Source: Phycisphaerales bacterium (GTDB taxonomy: Bacteria; Planctomycetota; Phycisphaerae; Phycisphaerales; UBA5793). From it: a stretch of DNA of 64,000 nt. Positions 49,919 to 56,924 of the stretch are shown in pieces. The stretch is from NCBI GenBank assembly GCA_020852515.1, contig JADZAS010000014.1, positions 1 to 64,000 on the forward strand, written 5' to 3'. Below the pieces are notes generated by a model. It did not search any database, was not told the origin of the DNA, and saw nothing but the letters and a program-made list of their open reading frames with translations. Numbering within the stretch: the stretch's first letter is position 1; every line of letters starts with the position of its first letter. The position numbers and the translations under genes are program-made.

Positions 49919-49997
49919 GTAAGTCAGGCGCAACCTGACACTTCGGCGCGTGCGCGCAGCCGATGGGCGATCTGAGCAGCCTCCACCCCGGCGGGGT
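49919..49997. repeat. REP-like repeat flanking the haemoglobin gene, copy 2
   Basis: GTAAGTCAGGCGCAACCTGA and the following TTCGGCGCGTGCGCGCAGCC match copy 1 at 49003, in the same orientation. The rest of 49681-50104 holds no gene that I can support. Confidence 0.65.
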
Positions 49998-50104
49998 CAG
50001 AGAATGCAGCCACGGGTGAAGCGCCGCCCCGCCGCGCCAGCGCACGGCCAACCGTCAGTTCCACCTGATCGACTCGCTGACCTCTCGGCGGGCCCGGCTT
50101 CTGG

Positions 50105-50461
50105 TCACGCCTTCGTGGCGAGCGCGGCGGTGGTGTCATCCACGACGCCGGCGGTCGGGCCGTACGCCTTGCAGTCAATGATGCCCAGGTCCCGCCGCGT
50201 GTTGGTCTTGAATGGCGGGCTCGTGCCCACCTCGCCCGGGCCGTTCAGGCACAGCAGGCGAAAGCGGCAGGCCCGCCGCGGCTTGTCATCGCGACGGTAC
50301 CGCTCGTCGTAGCGCGAAGCGGCGCGGCAGTCGAGAATGCCATCCTCCGCGCCCGAATGCGTTTCGTATGGTCCGCTCTGCAGCAGCACATGGCCATCGG
50401 GCGCGCGCAGCGTAAAGAAAAACGAACCGCCCTCGGTCCTGTACAAATGGTATTCGTGCAA
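50105..50461 (-). CDS. Tandem DUF1508 (YegP-like) protein
   Basis: The 118-residue product starts at TTG 50461, six bases after GGAGG; another TTG at 50467 touches the ribosome site and is less likely. Unit 1 is EYHLYRTEGGSFFFTLRAPDGHVLLQSGPYETHSGAEDGILDCRAAS. ERYRR then forms the linker, as in YegP. Unit 2 is FRLLCLNGPGEVGTSPPFKTNTRRDLGIIDCKAYGPTAG. The G-x-V-L-x-S-x-x-Y and the helix G-I-x-x-C match DUF1508 well. It has no signal or membrane segment, so it is presumably cytoplasmic. Confidence 0.7.
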   Translation of the reverse strand: MHEYHLYRTEGGSFFFTLRAPDGHVLLQSGPYETHSGAEDGILDCRAASRYDERYRRDDKPRRACRFRLLCLNGPGEVGTSPPFKTNTRRDLGIIDCKAYGPTAGVVDDTTAALATKA

Positions 50462-50684
50462 TCGCAACCTCCGATACCCGTTCTGCCCATCGCGAACGGT
50501 TCGGCGCCACCTGACGTTCCGAAAGAGAATCTACCGTAACAAGGGCGGATGTCAATCGGAATCCGGCCCGGATCGGCGATATGAAGCAATCCGCCCCGCC
50601 CGTATGCGAATCGGCCCAACCCGCGCAAGTGGCCCCGCAAAGCGCCGCGAGCGAAACCGGCTCCACCGACCTGCTCTCACCTGC

Positions 50685-51155
50685 TCAACTCTCTGCTTTC
50701 AACGCTTTCGGCGCAGCCGCGCCGCACTCGGGGCAGACTGCGTGATCCGCCCCGCGCAGGTCATAGCCGCACTTGGCGCACAGGCCCGGCGCGCGACGAC
50801 GGTCGCGGTACCAAATCCAGGTGGTTGGGAGCGCCGAAAGACACACAAGACTCCAGAGCGGAACCGAAGTCGATGTAGTGATTGATCCGCCAGGGGTAGA
50901 AAATGTTTGCCTGGCGAACCACCAGGCGAACTGGGTCGAAGCTCGATACGGCCCCACCCACTGAACTTGGGACCAGTGAACTGAAACGGGTTCACGCCAT
51001 TCGACATAGATCTGCCCACTCATCACACTCGCCAAAAGCGAAGTCGGCAGAAACAGCGTGCAAGCCCACCACGCACTCCCCACCCACACGACCAGCAGCA
51101 GCACGGTCAGCACCGTTCCGCTCCACTTGATCGTGCTCCGCAGCCGCTTGCGCAT
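50685..51155 (-). CDS. Zinc-ribbon membrane protein of the RSTIKW family
   Basis: The 156-residue product begins MRKRLRSTIKWSGTVLTVLL, with the first membrane segment at about 10-31. The extracytoplasmic middle contains WREPVSVHWSQVQW. A second membrane segment (VPLWSLVCLSALPTTWIWY) and the tail CAKCGYDLRGADHAVCPECGAAAPKALKAES follow. The last 20 residues are nearly identical to the next upstream copy (51243), showing recent duplication or gene conversion, while the middles are unrelated in detail. It is the downstream end of a four-gene array transcribed leftward. Confidence 0.72.
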   Translation of the reverse strand: MRKRLRSTIKWSGTVLTVLLLVVWVGSAWWACTLFLPTSLLASVMSGQIYVEWREPVSVHWSQVQWVGPYRASTQFAWWFARQTFSTPGGSITTSTSVPLWSLVCLSALPTTWIWYRDRRRAPGLCAKCGYDLRGADHAVCPECGAAAPKALKAES

Positions 51156-51183
51156 CAACTCATCATACCACGCCGCGCGCCGC

Positions 51184-51224
51184 CTCCCTCCTCCGGCTCT
51201 GCGGGGGAGGGCCGGGGTGGGGGC
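51184..51224. repeat. CTCCCTCCTCCGGC hairpin element, copy 1
   Basis: CTCCCTCCTCCGGCTCTGCG then GGGGAGGGCCGGGGTGGGGGC folds on itself. It lies just after the stop of the zinc-ribbon gene at 51243. Copies 2 and 3 are at 52234 and 62802, in both cases inside the 3' ends of other members of the same gene family. Confidence 0.65.
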
Positions 51225-51242
51225 GCTTTGATGCTCTCCTGC

Positions 51243-51713
51243 TCAACTCTCTGCTTTCAACACTCTCGGCGCAGCAGCGCCGCACTCGGGGCAGACTGCG
51301 TGATCCGCACCACGCAGGTCGTAGCCGCATTTGACGCACAGGCCGGGCGGCTTGCGTCGATCGCGCCACCAGAGCCGGAGGGTGGGCGCTGCGAAGAGGA
51401 CGACCAACGCCCAGAGCGGGATATAGACCTTGGCGTACGTCCCGGCGGCCCACGGTCCTCGCTCAACATAGAACCACCATGAGAACGACAACGGGGACGA
51501 GTGTCGTCCAAGCTCCCATTCGCTGCTCACGGGGATGATTGACCAGGGCTCTTCCCAAACGACGAGGACTCGGCCCGCGTGCACTCCCAAGCCCAGCGTC
51601 GGCCCTAGATAGAAGATAGCATACCACCACGCACTCCCCACCCACACGACCAGCAGCAGCACGGTCAGGACCGTTCCGCTCCACTTGATCGTGCTTCGCA
51701 GTCTGCATCGCAT
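51243..51713 (-). CDS. Zinc-ribbon membrane protein of the RSTIKW family
   Basis: The 156-residue product begins MRCRLRSTIKWSGTVLTVLL. A membrane segment is followed by a middle part with VHAGRVLVVWEEPWSIIP, echoing MSAGRIGIGWREPWSITS of the gene at 41893. The second membrane segment is IPLWALVVLFAAPTLRLWW and the tail is CVKCGYDLRGADHAVCPECG. The ATG overlaps the stop of the upstream gene (TGATG), so the two are translated together. Family function is unknown. Confidence 0.72.
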   Translation of the reverse strand: MRCRLRSTIKWSGTVLTVLLLVVWVGSAWWYAIFYLGPTLGLGVHAGRVLVVWEEPWSIIPVSSEWELGRHSSPLSFSWWFYVERGPWAAGTYAKVYIPLWALVVLFAAPTLRLWWRDRRKPPGLCVKCGYDLRGADHAVCPECGAAAPRVLKAES

Positions 51714-52204
51714 CAGTTCGGCGATCCTCCGCTTACCTGCTCCGCTGGTCTCCGATCAATGCGCTCGCACTGCGCGCCGCATTCCGGGCAGACGGCATGC
51801 GCCGTGCCGCGCAGGTCGTAGCCGCATTTGACGCACAGGCCGGGAGCGTGGCGGCGATCGTGATACCACAGCCAAAGAGCCGGCACTCCGAAAGGCAACA
51901 CAATGACCCAGGTCGGGATGGCAAACCATCCGACTGTCACGGCGCCTGTGGTAAACCGATGGCTATCGAACCACCACTGCATCGGTCCCAAATGACGTTC
52001 GAACGTGCATGTAAACTCAATGCGAGGGTGATCCGGGGTCTCGATATACCAGATCGAGACCATGCCGCCGTTCGCGGTGATTCCACCCGTCTTTCGCATC
52101 CCGAGCGAGCATTCCCACCACACACTCCCCACCCACACCACAAGCAGCAGCACGGTCAGCACCGTCCCGCCCCACTTGCACGTGCTTCGCAACCTTCGTC
52201 GCAT
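51713..52204 (-). CDS. Zinc-ribbon membrane protein of the RSTIKW family
   Basis: The 163-residue product begins MRRRLRSTCKWGGTVLTVLL, with Cys in place of Ile in the RSTIKW motif. The middle part contains ANGGMVSIWYIETPDHPRIE. The second membrane segment is TWVIVLPFGVPALWLWY, and the ribbon CVKCGYDLRGTAHAVCPECG is followed by a polar tail (QCERIDRRPAEQVSGG) unlike those of its neighbours. Its end overlaps the next start by one base; only 9 bases separate it from the upstream copy. Confidence 0.72.
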   Translation of the reverse strand: MRRRLRSTCKWGGTVLTVLLLVVWVGSVWWECSLGMRKTGGITANGGMVSIWYIETPDHPRIEFTCTFERHLGPMQWWFDSHRFTTGAVTVGWFAIPTWVIVLPFGVPALWLWYHDRRHAPGLCVKCGYDLRGTAHAVCPECGAQCERIDRRPAEQVSGGSPN

Positions 52205-52213
52205 CAGGTGATC

Positions 52214-52714
52214 CTACGTCGTCGCACTCTCAACTCCCTCCTCCGGCTCTGCTTGTCCTGAGCCAAGTCGAAGGGCGGGGGAGGGCCGGGGCGGGGGCGT
52301 ACCGCATTCAGGACACACGCCGCTCGCGTTGCCGCGCAGGTCGTAGCCGCACTTGATGCACAGGCACAGGGCGCGACGGCGGTCGCGGTGCCAAAGCCAG
52401 CCGGAAGCCAACCCCGTCGCGAGCAACAAGAACCAGATTGGGATGTAGCCGATGACTTCGGCGAACGGGTCCGGTCGCACGGTCACATCGAACCACCACC
52501 ATACGTCGAACGTGTGATCCTTGAGCCAGAACTCGAACTCGTCGTCCCTCCAGCGGTCTACTCCGATTGATAAGCCTCCACCATAAACCTCTAAGTAAAA
52601 CCCGTGACTGCGAACGCCGGCTTGCCACCACGCACTCCCCACCCACACCACAAGCAGCAGCACGGTCAGCACCGCCCCGCCCCATTTGATCGTGCTCCGC
52701 AGCCGCTTGCGCAT
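52214..52714 (-). CDS. Zinc-ribbon membrane protein with a repeat-derived C-terminus
   Basis: The 166-residue product begins MRKRLRSTIKWGGAVLTVLL and has an aromatic, acidic middle (DDEFEFWLKDHTFDVWWWF). The second membrane segment is IPIWFLLLATGLASGWLWH and the ribbon is CIKCGYDLRGNASGVCPECG. The final residues (PPPRPSPALRLGSGQAEPEE) are encoded by the intergenic-type hairpin element at 52234-52298, so a mobile repeat now supplies the end of the protein. It heads the four-gene array; the GNAT gene lies 12 bases upstream on the same strand. Confidence 0.72.
   Translation of the reverse strand: MRKRLRSTIKWGGAVLTVLLLVVWVGSAWWQAGVRSHGFYLEVYGGGLSIGVDRWRDDEFEFWLKDHTFDVWWWFDVTVRPDPFAEVIGYIPIWFLLLATGLASGWLWHRDRRRALCLCIKCGYDLRGNASGVCPECGTPPPRPSPALRLGSGQAEPEEGVESATT
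52234..52298. repeat. CTCCCTCCTCCGGC hairpin element, copy 2 (inside a gene)
   Basis: This has the same ends as copy 1 (CTCCCTCCTCCGGCTCTGC ... GGGAGGGCCGGGGCGGGGGC) with about 24 extra bases at the loop (TTGTCCTGAGCCAAGTCGAA). It encodes the C-terminal tail of the zinc-ribbon protein at 52214 without breaking the frame. Confidence 0.65.
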
Positions 52715-52726
52715 CAGGCGATCATA

Positions 52727-53884
52727 TCACGCCGCATCCAGCAACCTTCGGTGCCCCACCACACGCTCCCCCTTCAGCGCGCTCGGCGCTCCCTCCAGCG
52801 CCCGGCTCACCTCATACTTCCCGCACGCCCCAGGCGGCAGCAGCCGTCCCTCATTGATCTGCTCAATATACCGATCCCGCAGCTCCCGCGCCGCAGCCAC
52901 CAGTTTCGGGTCGTTGCGCCGCCGCGTGCGCGCCTGCTCCGCCTTGCGGGCCTTGCTCTGGGCGGCCTCCGCATCCTTCTTTGCCTTGATTTCCTCAGCG
53001 CTGAGCACGGGTGCGAACCACAGACCGCCGCGCGACACCGCGCGAGGCTTCGCAGCCGGCTTGCTCTTCACACCGCCGCGCTGCCGCGTGCGCTTCTCAA
53101 CCTCCCCGCTCGGCAGCGCATTGATCATCTCCTCCACGCCCGGCAGCACCGCAGGCTTGGCATCGCTCCAATGAGTCCCCGGCGGGATCGGCAGCGCAAT
53201 GCGATTCTCCCGCACCGCGCCGCCCGTCGTCTCGCTCGGATACCAGTACGGCGTCTCGGCATCACCTTCACGAATCCGCCTCTGCCAGAAGATATGGATG
53301 CGAGGGTCCTTCTTCGCCCCGCCCCGCCGCGCGCCCGTCCGAAACGCCAGCGGCACAAACCCGAGACTCTCCCAGAAGCAATTCGCCTCCAGGTCCTGCG
53401 CACACCAGCAGCAGAACAGTTTGCAGCCGTACGGCGCGCGATCGAAAACAGCCTTGATGAGGCTCGCCCCGATCAGGCCGCGCTGATGGCCGGGCGCGAC
53501 GTTGAGTTGATAAATAATCCCGCAGTCATCGCGCTTGAAGTACCGGTCAGCGGAGATGCAGTAGGCCAGCGGCTGCGCCTGAGTGGGTGAATGGGTGAGT
53601 GGGTGACCGGGTGATGCCTCGGACTCGCGCTGCAACTCTGTCACCCCCTCACCCCGACACCCCGTCACCCCGTCAGCGGCCTCCGCAATCAACACCTGCC
53701 CCTTGCGTATATTCCCCTCCAACTGCTGTCGCGGGAACCAGCCGACTGCTCTGCTGTGCTCTCTCTGGAGCGCATCGATAAACGCCAGGTCCGTTTCGAC
53801 CGCGGTGCGAATCGAAATCGCCTGACGGGGGTCGGGAATCGCGATCGCGCTGGTCGTATGTCGTTGAATCGCCGTGTTGGTCAT
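52727..53884 (-). CDS. GNAT-fold acetyltransferase with long basic C-terminal region
   Basis: The 385-residue product has an N-terminal N-acetyltransferase-like domain: SIRTAVETDLAFIDALQREHSRAVGWFPRQQLEGNIRKGQVLIAEA, then IIYQLNVAPGHQRGLIGASLIKAVFDRA, which holds the acetyl-CoA loop (here GHQRGLIG), then CQDLEANCFWESLGFVPL. The domain is interrupted after residue 70 by about 34 residues (CRGEGVTELQRESEASPGHP...) encoded by a palindromic repeat; without it the strands join normally. The C-terminal third is Lys/Ala/Arg-rich (VLSAEEIKAKKDAEAAQSKA). Similar proteins occur next to phage or plasmid genes, which fits the repeat-rich setting. Acceptor unknown. Confidence 0.72.
   Translation of the reverse strand: MTNTAIQRHTTSAIAIPDPRQAISIRTAVETDLAFIDALQREHSRAVGWFPRQQLEGNIRKGQVLIAEAADGVTGCRGEGVTELQRESEASPGHPLTHSPTQAQPLAYCISADRYFKRDDCGIIYQLNVAPGHQRGLIGASLIKAVFDRAPYGCKLFCCWCAQDLEANCFWESLGFVPLAFRTGARRGGAKKDPRIHIFWQRRIREGDAETPYWYPSETTGGAVRENRIALPIPPGTHWSDAKPAVLPGVEEMINALPSGEVEKRTRQRGGVKSKPAAKPRAVSRGGLWFAPVLSAEEIKAKKDAEAAQSKARKAEQARTRRRNDPKLVAAARELRDRYIEQINEGRLLPPGACGKYEVSRALEGAPSALKGERVVGHRRLLDAA
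53576..53676. repeat. Palindromic element inserted in frame in the GNAT gene
   Basis: GAGTGGGTGAATGGGTGAGT at 53581 pairs in part with TCACCCCCTCACCCCGACAC at 53641, giving a GGGTGA/TCACCC hairpin of about 100 bases. The same element, in the same orientation relative to the host gene, interrupts the ASCH gene at 59815-59910. Confidence 0.7.
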
Positions 53885-53901
53885 GATCGAAATCCAATCT
53901 C

Positions 53902-53990
53902 ACCACAGAGTCACAGAGAACACAGAGAGACGCAAGCATCGAACAAAACAAATCCCACTGCCCTTCTCTGTGCCTCCGTGTCTCTGTGGT
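53902..53990. repeat. ACCACAGAG-type inverted repeat, copy A
   Basis: Left arm ACCACAGAGTCACAGAGAAC and right arm CCGTGTCTCTGTGGT are near-perfect inverses with about 35 bases between the arms. Elements of this look are widespread non-coding repeats in many bacterial phyla. It sits upstream of the GNAT gene. Confidence 0.75.
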
Positions 53991-54017
53991 AAAACGCTCT
54001 TCCAAATCCAATGGCAC

Positions 54018-54073
54018 CACCGGGAAACACAGAGGACACAGAATCTCTCCGTGCCCTCCGTGTCTCCCTGGTG
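54018..54073. repeat. ACCACAGAG-type inverted repeat, copy B
   Basis: This is a shorter related element: CACCGGGAAACACAGAGGAC pairs with GCCCTCCGTGTCTCCCTGGTG. It lies only six bases from the stop of the leftward gene at 54080 and may form its transcript end. Confidence 0.7.
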
Positions 54074-54079
54074 AAATTC

Positions 54080-54775
54080 TCACGCCGCCTGCGCCAGGCC
54101 GCCGGCGATGTTCGTGCTCACCGGCTGGCACGCGGGGCCCGACTCCTTGCGGGCGTTGAACCAGAAGGCGGTCAGCCACACCTTGCTCGCCGCCGGGATC
54201 GATGCAGGCAGTTCCACATCGAACACCGTCTTGGAGACGTTCATCGAGAACGACCACTCAGCCGGGTCGGAAGGCACGGTGTCGCCGACGTGGTAGACGA
54301 TGGTCGCGCCCTGCACGCCCGGCGGCTTGCCGCGCGAATCGGGATTCAACTGGTCGCGCAGCCGCACTTTGATCGTCTTGCCGAACGTCGAAATGATCGA
54401 CAGATCGGGCGCCGTCGTCGGCGCGCCGACCGGCGTGGGGTCAGCCGGAATGCGAATGCCCAGTTGGCCGCGCATGGTGTCGGTCGTGCCGGGGAACGCC
54501 TGGACGATGTCCACGAGTTCCCACGCGCCGTTGGGGTCGTTGAGCAGGCTTTCCTTGGCGACGTTCTTCGCGTTCACATTCGCCTTGGAATTCGTGTTCG
54601 GGTTCGCGGCGATGTTGTACGCCGACACGAACGCATTGTGCAGCACGTTGTAGCCCGCCGCCTGCGCGGCGTCCAGGCCGTACGTCGCCGCCGACGACGT
54701 GATGAGCGTGTCGAAGTTCGTGGACCACGTAACGAGGTCCGCGTCCTTCCGTGGCGGAAAAGTGGGAACAGGCAT
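54080..54775 (-). CDS. Hypothetical protein, 231 residues
   Basis: ATG 54775 follows AAAGGAG at a good distance. The product begins MPVPTFPPRKDADLVTWSTN, with no signal or membrane segment. Residues about 15-115 look helical (AATYGLDAAQAAGYNVLHNA, NAKNVAKESLLNDPNGAWEL). The second half is beta-rich and ends in an Ig/fibronectin-like strand pattern (PASIPAASKVWLTAFWFNARKESGPACQPVS). I have a general impression that proteins with the opening FPPR-D-L--W occur widely in planctomycetes and verrucomicrobia, but I know of no assigned function. The open frame extends upstream through the 20-bp tandem array, but that part is not coding-like. Confidence 0.65.
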   Translation of the reverse strand: MPVPTFPPRKDADLVTWSTNFDTLITSSAATYGLDAAQAAGYNVLHNAFVSAYNIAANPNTNSKANVNAKNVAKESLLNDPNGAWELVDIVQAFPGTTDTMRGQLGIRIPADPTPVGAPTTAPDLSIISTFGKTIKVRLRDQLNPDSRGKPPGVQGATIVYHVGDTVPSDPAEWSFSMNVSKTVFDVELPASIPAASKVWLTAFWFNARKESGPACQPVSTNIAGGLAQAA

Positions 54776-54970
54776 AGAACACTCCTTTCCGGCTTGCGCC
54801 GAAGTGATAACGCATGGCTGCGCACGACCATCGCGCGCCGCTTCCGCGTGTGCTCTCCCACTCCCGTGTGAACTGGTTGTCAGGGGCCTGTTTCGGCGCA
54901 TGATTTGAGGCCATCCAGCCCGATGCGCGAAATTCTGGCAAAAAAGGGCAAAAAGTGCCCGGCGGCCGCG

Positions 54971-55210
54971 CCGTTGTGCGAATAAGAGTCTAATTCGCAG
55001 AATTAGACTCGCGGAGTGCGAATCAGACTTGCGGCGTACGAATATGGATCGCGGAGTGCGCCCGAGAGATGCGGCGTGCGAATGAGGCCCGGGGAGGGCG
55101 AATCGCGCTCCCGGCGTGCGCCCGAGACTCACGCCGGGCGAATCAGTCTCGCGGAGTGCTCCCAAGGATCGCGGCGGGTGAGTGAATGACGTGGAGAGCG
55201 CCCCGGCACG
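54971..55210. repeat. 20-bp-period tandem array of 12 degenerate units
   Basis: Units of exactly 20 bases run from 54971. The best-kept ones read GCGGAGTGCGAATCAGACTT, GCGGCGTACGAATATGGATC and GCGGCGTGCGAATGAGGCCC. The first half (GCGG(A/C)GTGCG) is better conserved than the second. The phase is never lost over 240 bases. Within the first two units GAGTCTAATT-CGCAG-AATTAGACTC (54986-55010) is a perfect 10-base palindrome. Not a CRISPR, as there are no separate unique spacers. It occupies the gap between two leftward genes; nothing else is seen in 54776-55248. Confidence 0.85.
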
Positions 55211-55248
55211 GGCAGTCGCCTGCTTCGCCGCGGCGTCGTGCGCGGCGG

Positions 55249-55596
55249 TCAGTCTGTCGCCGCTGGAACTTCCTCATCCGTCAGCTTGGCCGTGGGCAGG
55301 CGCTTGAGGCAGTACTCAATGATGTCATCGCGCCGATGGGCCGTGTCGAACACGGCGCTCGTGGCCAGGTAGGCGTTTGAGCGGTCGGTGATGTCGAAGT
55401 AGTGCTTGTTGCGGCTGGACTGGTGCCTCTGGTAGTGCGCCTCATCGGCTGATGCGGCCCGGCAAGTGTCCACCGCCTGTTCAGCCGCTTGGCGCGTAGG
55501 GTACGACCCGCTCTGGATGAGGGGCCGCCCGCTGCGGGCCAAGGCAACGAAGTAGAACTGCTCATCGCTCGATCGGCGTACACGGAACACAGCCAA
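55249..55596 (-). CDS. Tandem DUF1508 (YegP-like) protein
   Basis: The 115-residue product starts at TTG 55596 after AAGGAG, giving MAVFRVRRSSDEQFYFVALA. This start matches the ATG start of the close paralogue at 60687 (MAVFHLRRSSDDRYYFVAYA), which supports it. Unit 1 is FYFVALARSGRPLIQSGSYPTRQAAEQAVDTCRAAS. The linker is YQRHQSSRNK. Unit 2 is YFDITDRSNAYLATSAVFDTAHRRDDIIEYCLKRLP. The open frame continues upstream to 56109 but is unrelated there. Function unknown; the pair of close paralogues 5 kb apart indicates recent duplication. Confidence 0.68.
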   Translation of the reverse strand: MAVFRVRRSSDEQFYFVALARSGRPLIQSGSYPTRQAAEQAVDTCRAASADEAHYQRHQSSRNKHYFDITDRSNAYLATSAVFDTAHRRDDIIEYCLKRLPTAKLTDEEVPAATD

Positions 55597-55766
55597 GGCC
55601 GGCGCTCCTTCTTCACACGGGTGGAAGACCTTTCGAACGAGAATCATATGGCGGCCAGTCAGCGCTCCAGTCCACGCGGCTACGGCCCCGCTCCAACACA
55701 GTGCAACCGAGAACCACGCGGCCGCGCGGGTCCTGGACGTCCGGCGGTGCGAGCGCCAGGGTGACT

Positions 55767-56123
55767 CTATGTGTTGTCCTGCAGTGCGGCGGTCGGGCCG
55801 CTGCGTTTGCAGGCGGCGATGGCGGCTTCGCGGTCCTCGATGGAAGCGTAGTCGTTGCTCCGGGCGATGACCTGACGGGCCAGGTTGAGCAGATGAAAGG
55901 AGAACGGGCCGCTGGTGGTGAAGAGGCGCTGGTAGCGATCGTCGAAGGATGAACTGGTCATGCAATCCTCGATGGCCGACAAGGCTAGCTCTTTGGCGAA
56001 GTACGTCGCGCTGAACAGGAGGGTCTGGCCGTCCGGCCCGCAGAGCGTGAATTCGAACAGGGGGGCTCTGGTGGACTTGTCGAGGTGGTAGAGAGCTGCG
56101 ATGCTGCACCTCCTTTCGGACAT
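55767..56123 (-). CDS. Tandem DUF1508 (YegP-like) protein with an unusual start
   Basis: The product is 118 residues if ATG 56123 is used. Unit 1 is FEFTLCGPDGQTLLFSATYFAKELALSAIEDCMTSS. DDRYQRLF forms the YegP-type linker. Unit 2 is FSFHLLNLARQVIARSNDYASIEDREAAIAACKRSG. A perfect AAAGGAGG lies inside the frame after codon 3, and the codon six bases beyond it is ATC (residue 8); no ATG, GTG or TTG is at that spot. Either the upstream ATG is used without a ribosome site, or initiation occurs at ATC, which would be rare. Confidence 0.6.
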   Translation of the reverse strand: MSERRCSIAALYHLDKSTRAPLFEFTLCGPDGQTLLFSATYFAKELALSAIEDCMTSSSFDDRYQRLFTTSGPFSFHLLNLARQVIARSNDYASIEDREAAIAACKRSGPTAALQDNT

Positions 56124-56364
56124 TCGGACGATTGTAGTGCCGCTCCGGGGCATACGGCTATTCGTTGGATAACGGCACTTGGGTGAAATGACTCGTGGGG
56201 CGGCTTTGCCGAAAGTGGTGATGCGGGGGAAAGTCCAGCGGAGCAAAGCGGAAAGCGCCCCCATCCCCGGCCTTCCCCACCTCCGGATCAGGGCGGTTTT
56301 CCTGTAGCCGCCGCGCCGTCGGCGGCCAGATCATTCTGGCTGTCAGCAAGCACCTGCCATGACG

Positions 56365-56494
56365 CCACCCCCCCCGCCCGGACCGCGACGCCCGGCGGGC
56401 GGTGGCGCACCCGCAGAGACATTGGCCTCGCGAGCCCCCCGCCCGATCCCGCTCCAACATAAGCCCAACTGTCAGGTCGCCTGACCTACCTGCT
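56365..56494. repeat. About 125-bp repeat flanking a small gene, copy 1
   Basis: CCCGCCCGGACCGCGACGCC, GGTGGCGCACCCGCAGAGAC, the CGCGAGCCCCCCGCCCGATC block and CTGTCAGGTCGCCTGACCTA follow in order. The same series recurs at 56789-56921. The remainder of 56124-56485 holds no gene that I can support. Confidence 0.7.
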
Positions 56495-56671
56495 ACCGGC
56501 CATCATCACGATCGCCACGCATGCCACCCAGAACAGAAAGACCGCTTTCGCCAACGGCCAGAAGATGGTCCATTGAATTTCTTTGCGGATGCGTTTCCAT
56601 TCAGGGGTTTTGTTGTCCGCGAAGTGGAGAAGTACCCGTTGGGCCGCTTCGAACATCTCGTCCCTGTCCAT
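56486..56671 (-). CDS. Small single-span membrane protein (61 residues)
   Basis: ATG 56671 follows GCGGAG at a good distance. The N-terminal half is charged and helical (MDRDEMFEAAQRVLLHFADN). One membrane segment lies near the C-terminus (FWPLAKAVFLFWVACVAIVMM). The last few codons overlap the end of a repeat. It lies between two directly repeated copies of an approximately 125-bp element, so it may have been duplicated in or carried with them. Function unknown. Confidence 0.6.
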   Translation of the reverse strand: MDRDEMFEAAQRVLLHFADNKTPEWKRIRKEIQWTIFWPLAKAVFLFWVACVAIVMMAGSR

Positions 56672-56788
56672 GTGGATCTCCGCTCAGAGTGATTGCGGGC
56701 GCGTGTTGAGATTCGCTCGTGCCGGCAGGTCCGAGCATTCTACGGGTGGCTCTGCCGCCCGCTCCCGGCCGCAAATGAACTTTCCAGT

Positions 56789-56921
56789 CGCCCCCCCCGC
56801 CCGACCCGCGACGCCCGGCGGGCGGTGGCGCGCCCGCAGAGACACCGGCCCCGCGAGTTCCCTCGCCCGGTCCCGCTCCGGCACACGGCCGGCTGTCAGG
56901 CTGCACCTGAGCTACTTGCTA
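56789..56921. repeat. About 130-bp repeat flanking a small gene, copy 2
   Basis: This second copy of 56365-56494, in the same orientation, runs from CGCCCCCCCCGCCCGACCCG to CTGTCAGGCTGCACCTGAGC. The repeat ends at the stop codon of the leftward nuclease-NTPase gene. Confidence 0.7.
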
Positions 56922-56924
56922 ACG

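Noticed and set aside
54971-55210. CRISPR array
   Set aside because: The 20-base units are contiguous and all related; there are no unique spacers between constant repeats and no cas gene in the window.
55249-56109. A 286-codon minus-strand frame read as one protein
   Set aside because: Only its last 115 codons are homologous to DUF1508 paralogues; the upstream part overlaps another DUF1508 gene in a different frame and is compositionally unlike coding DNA.
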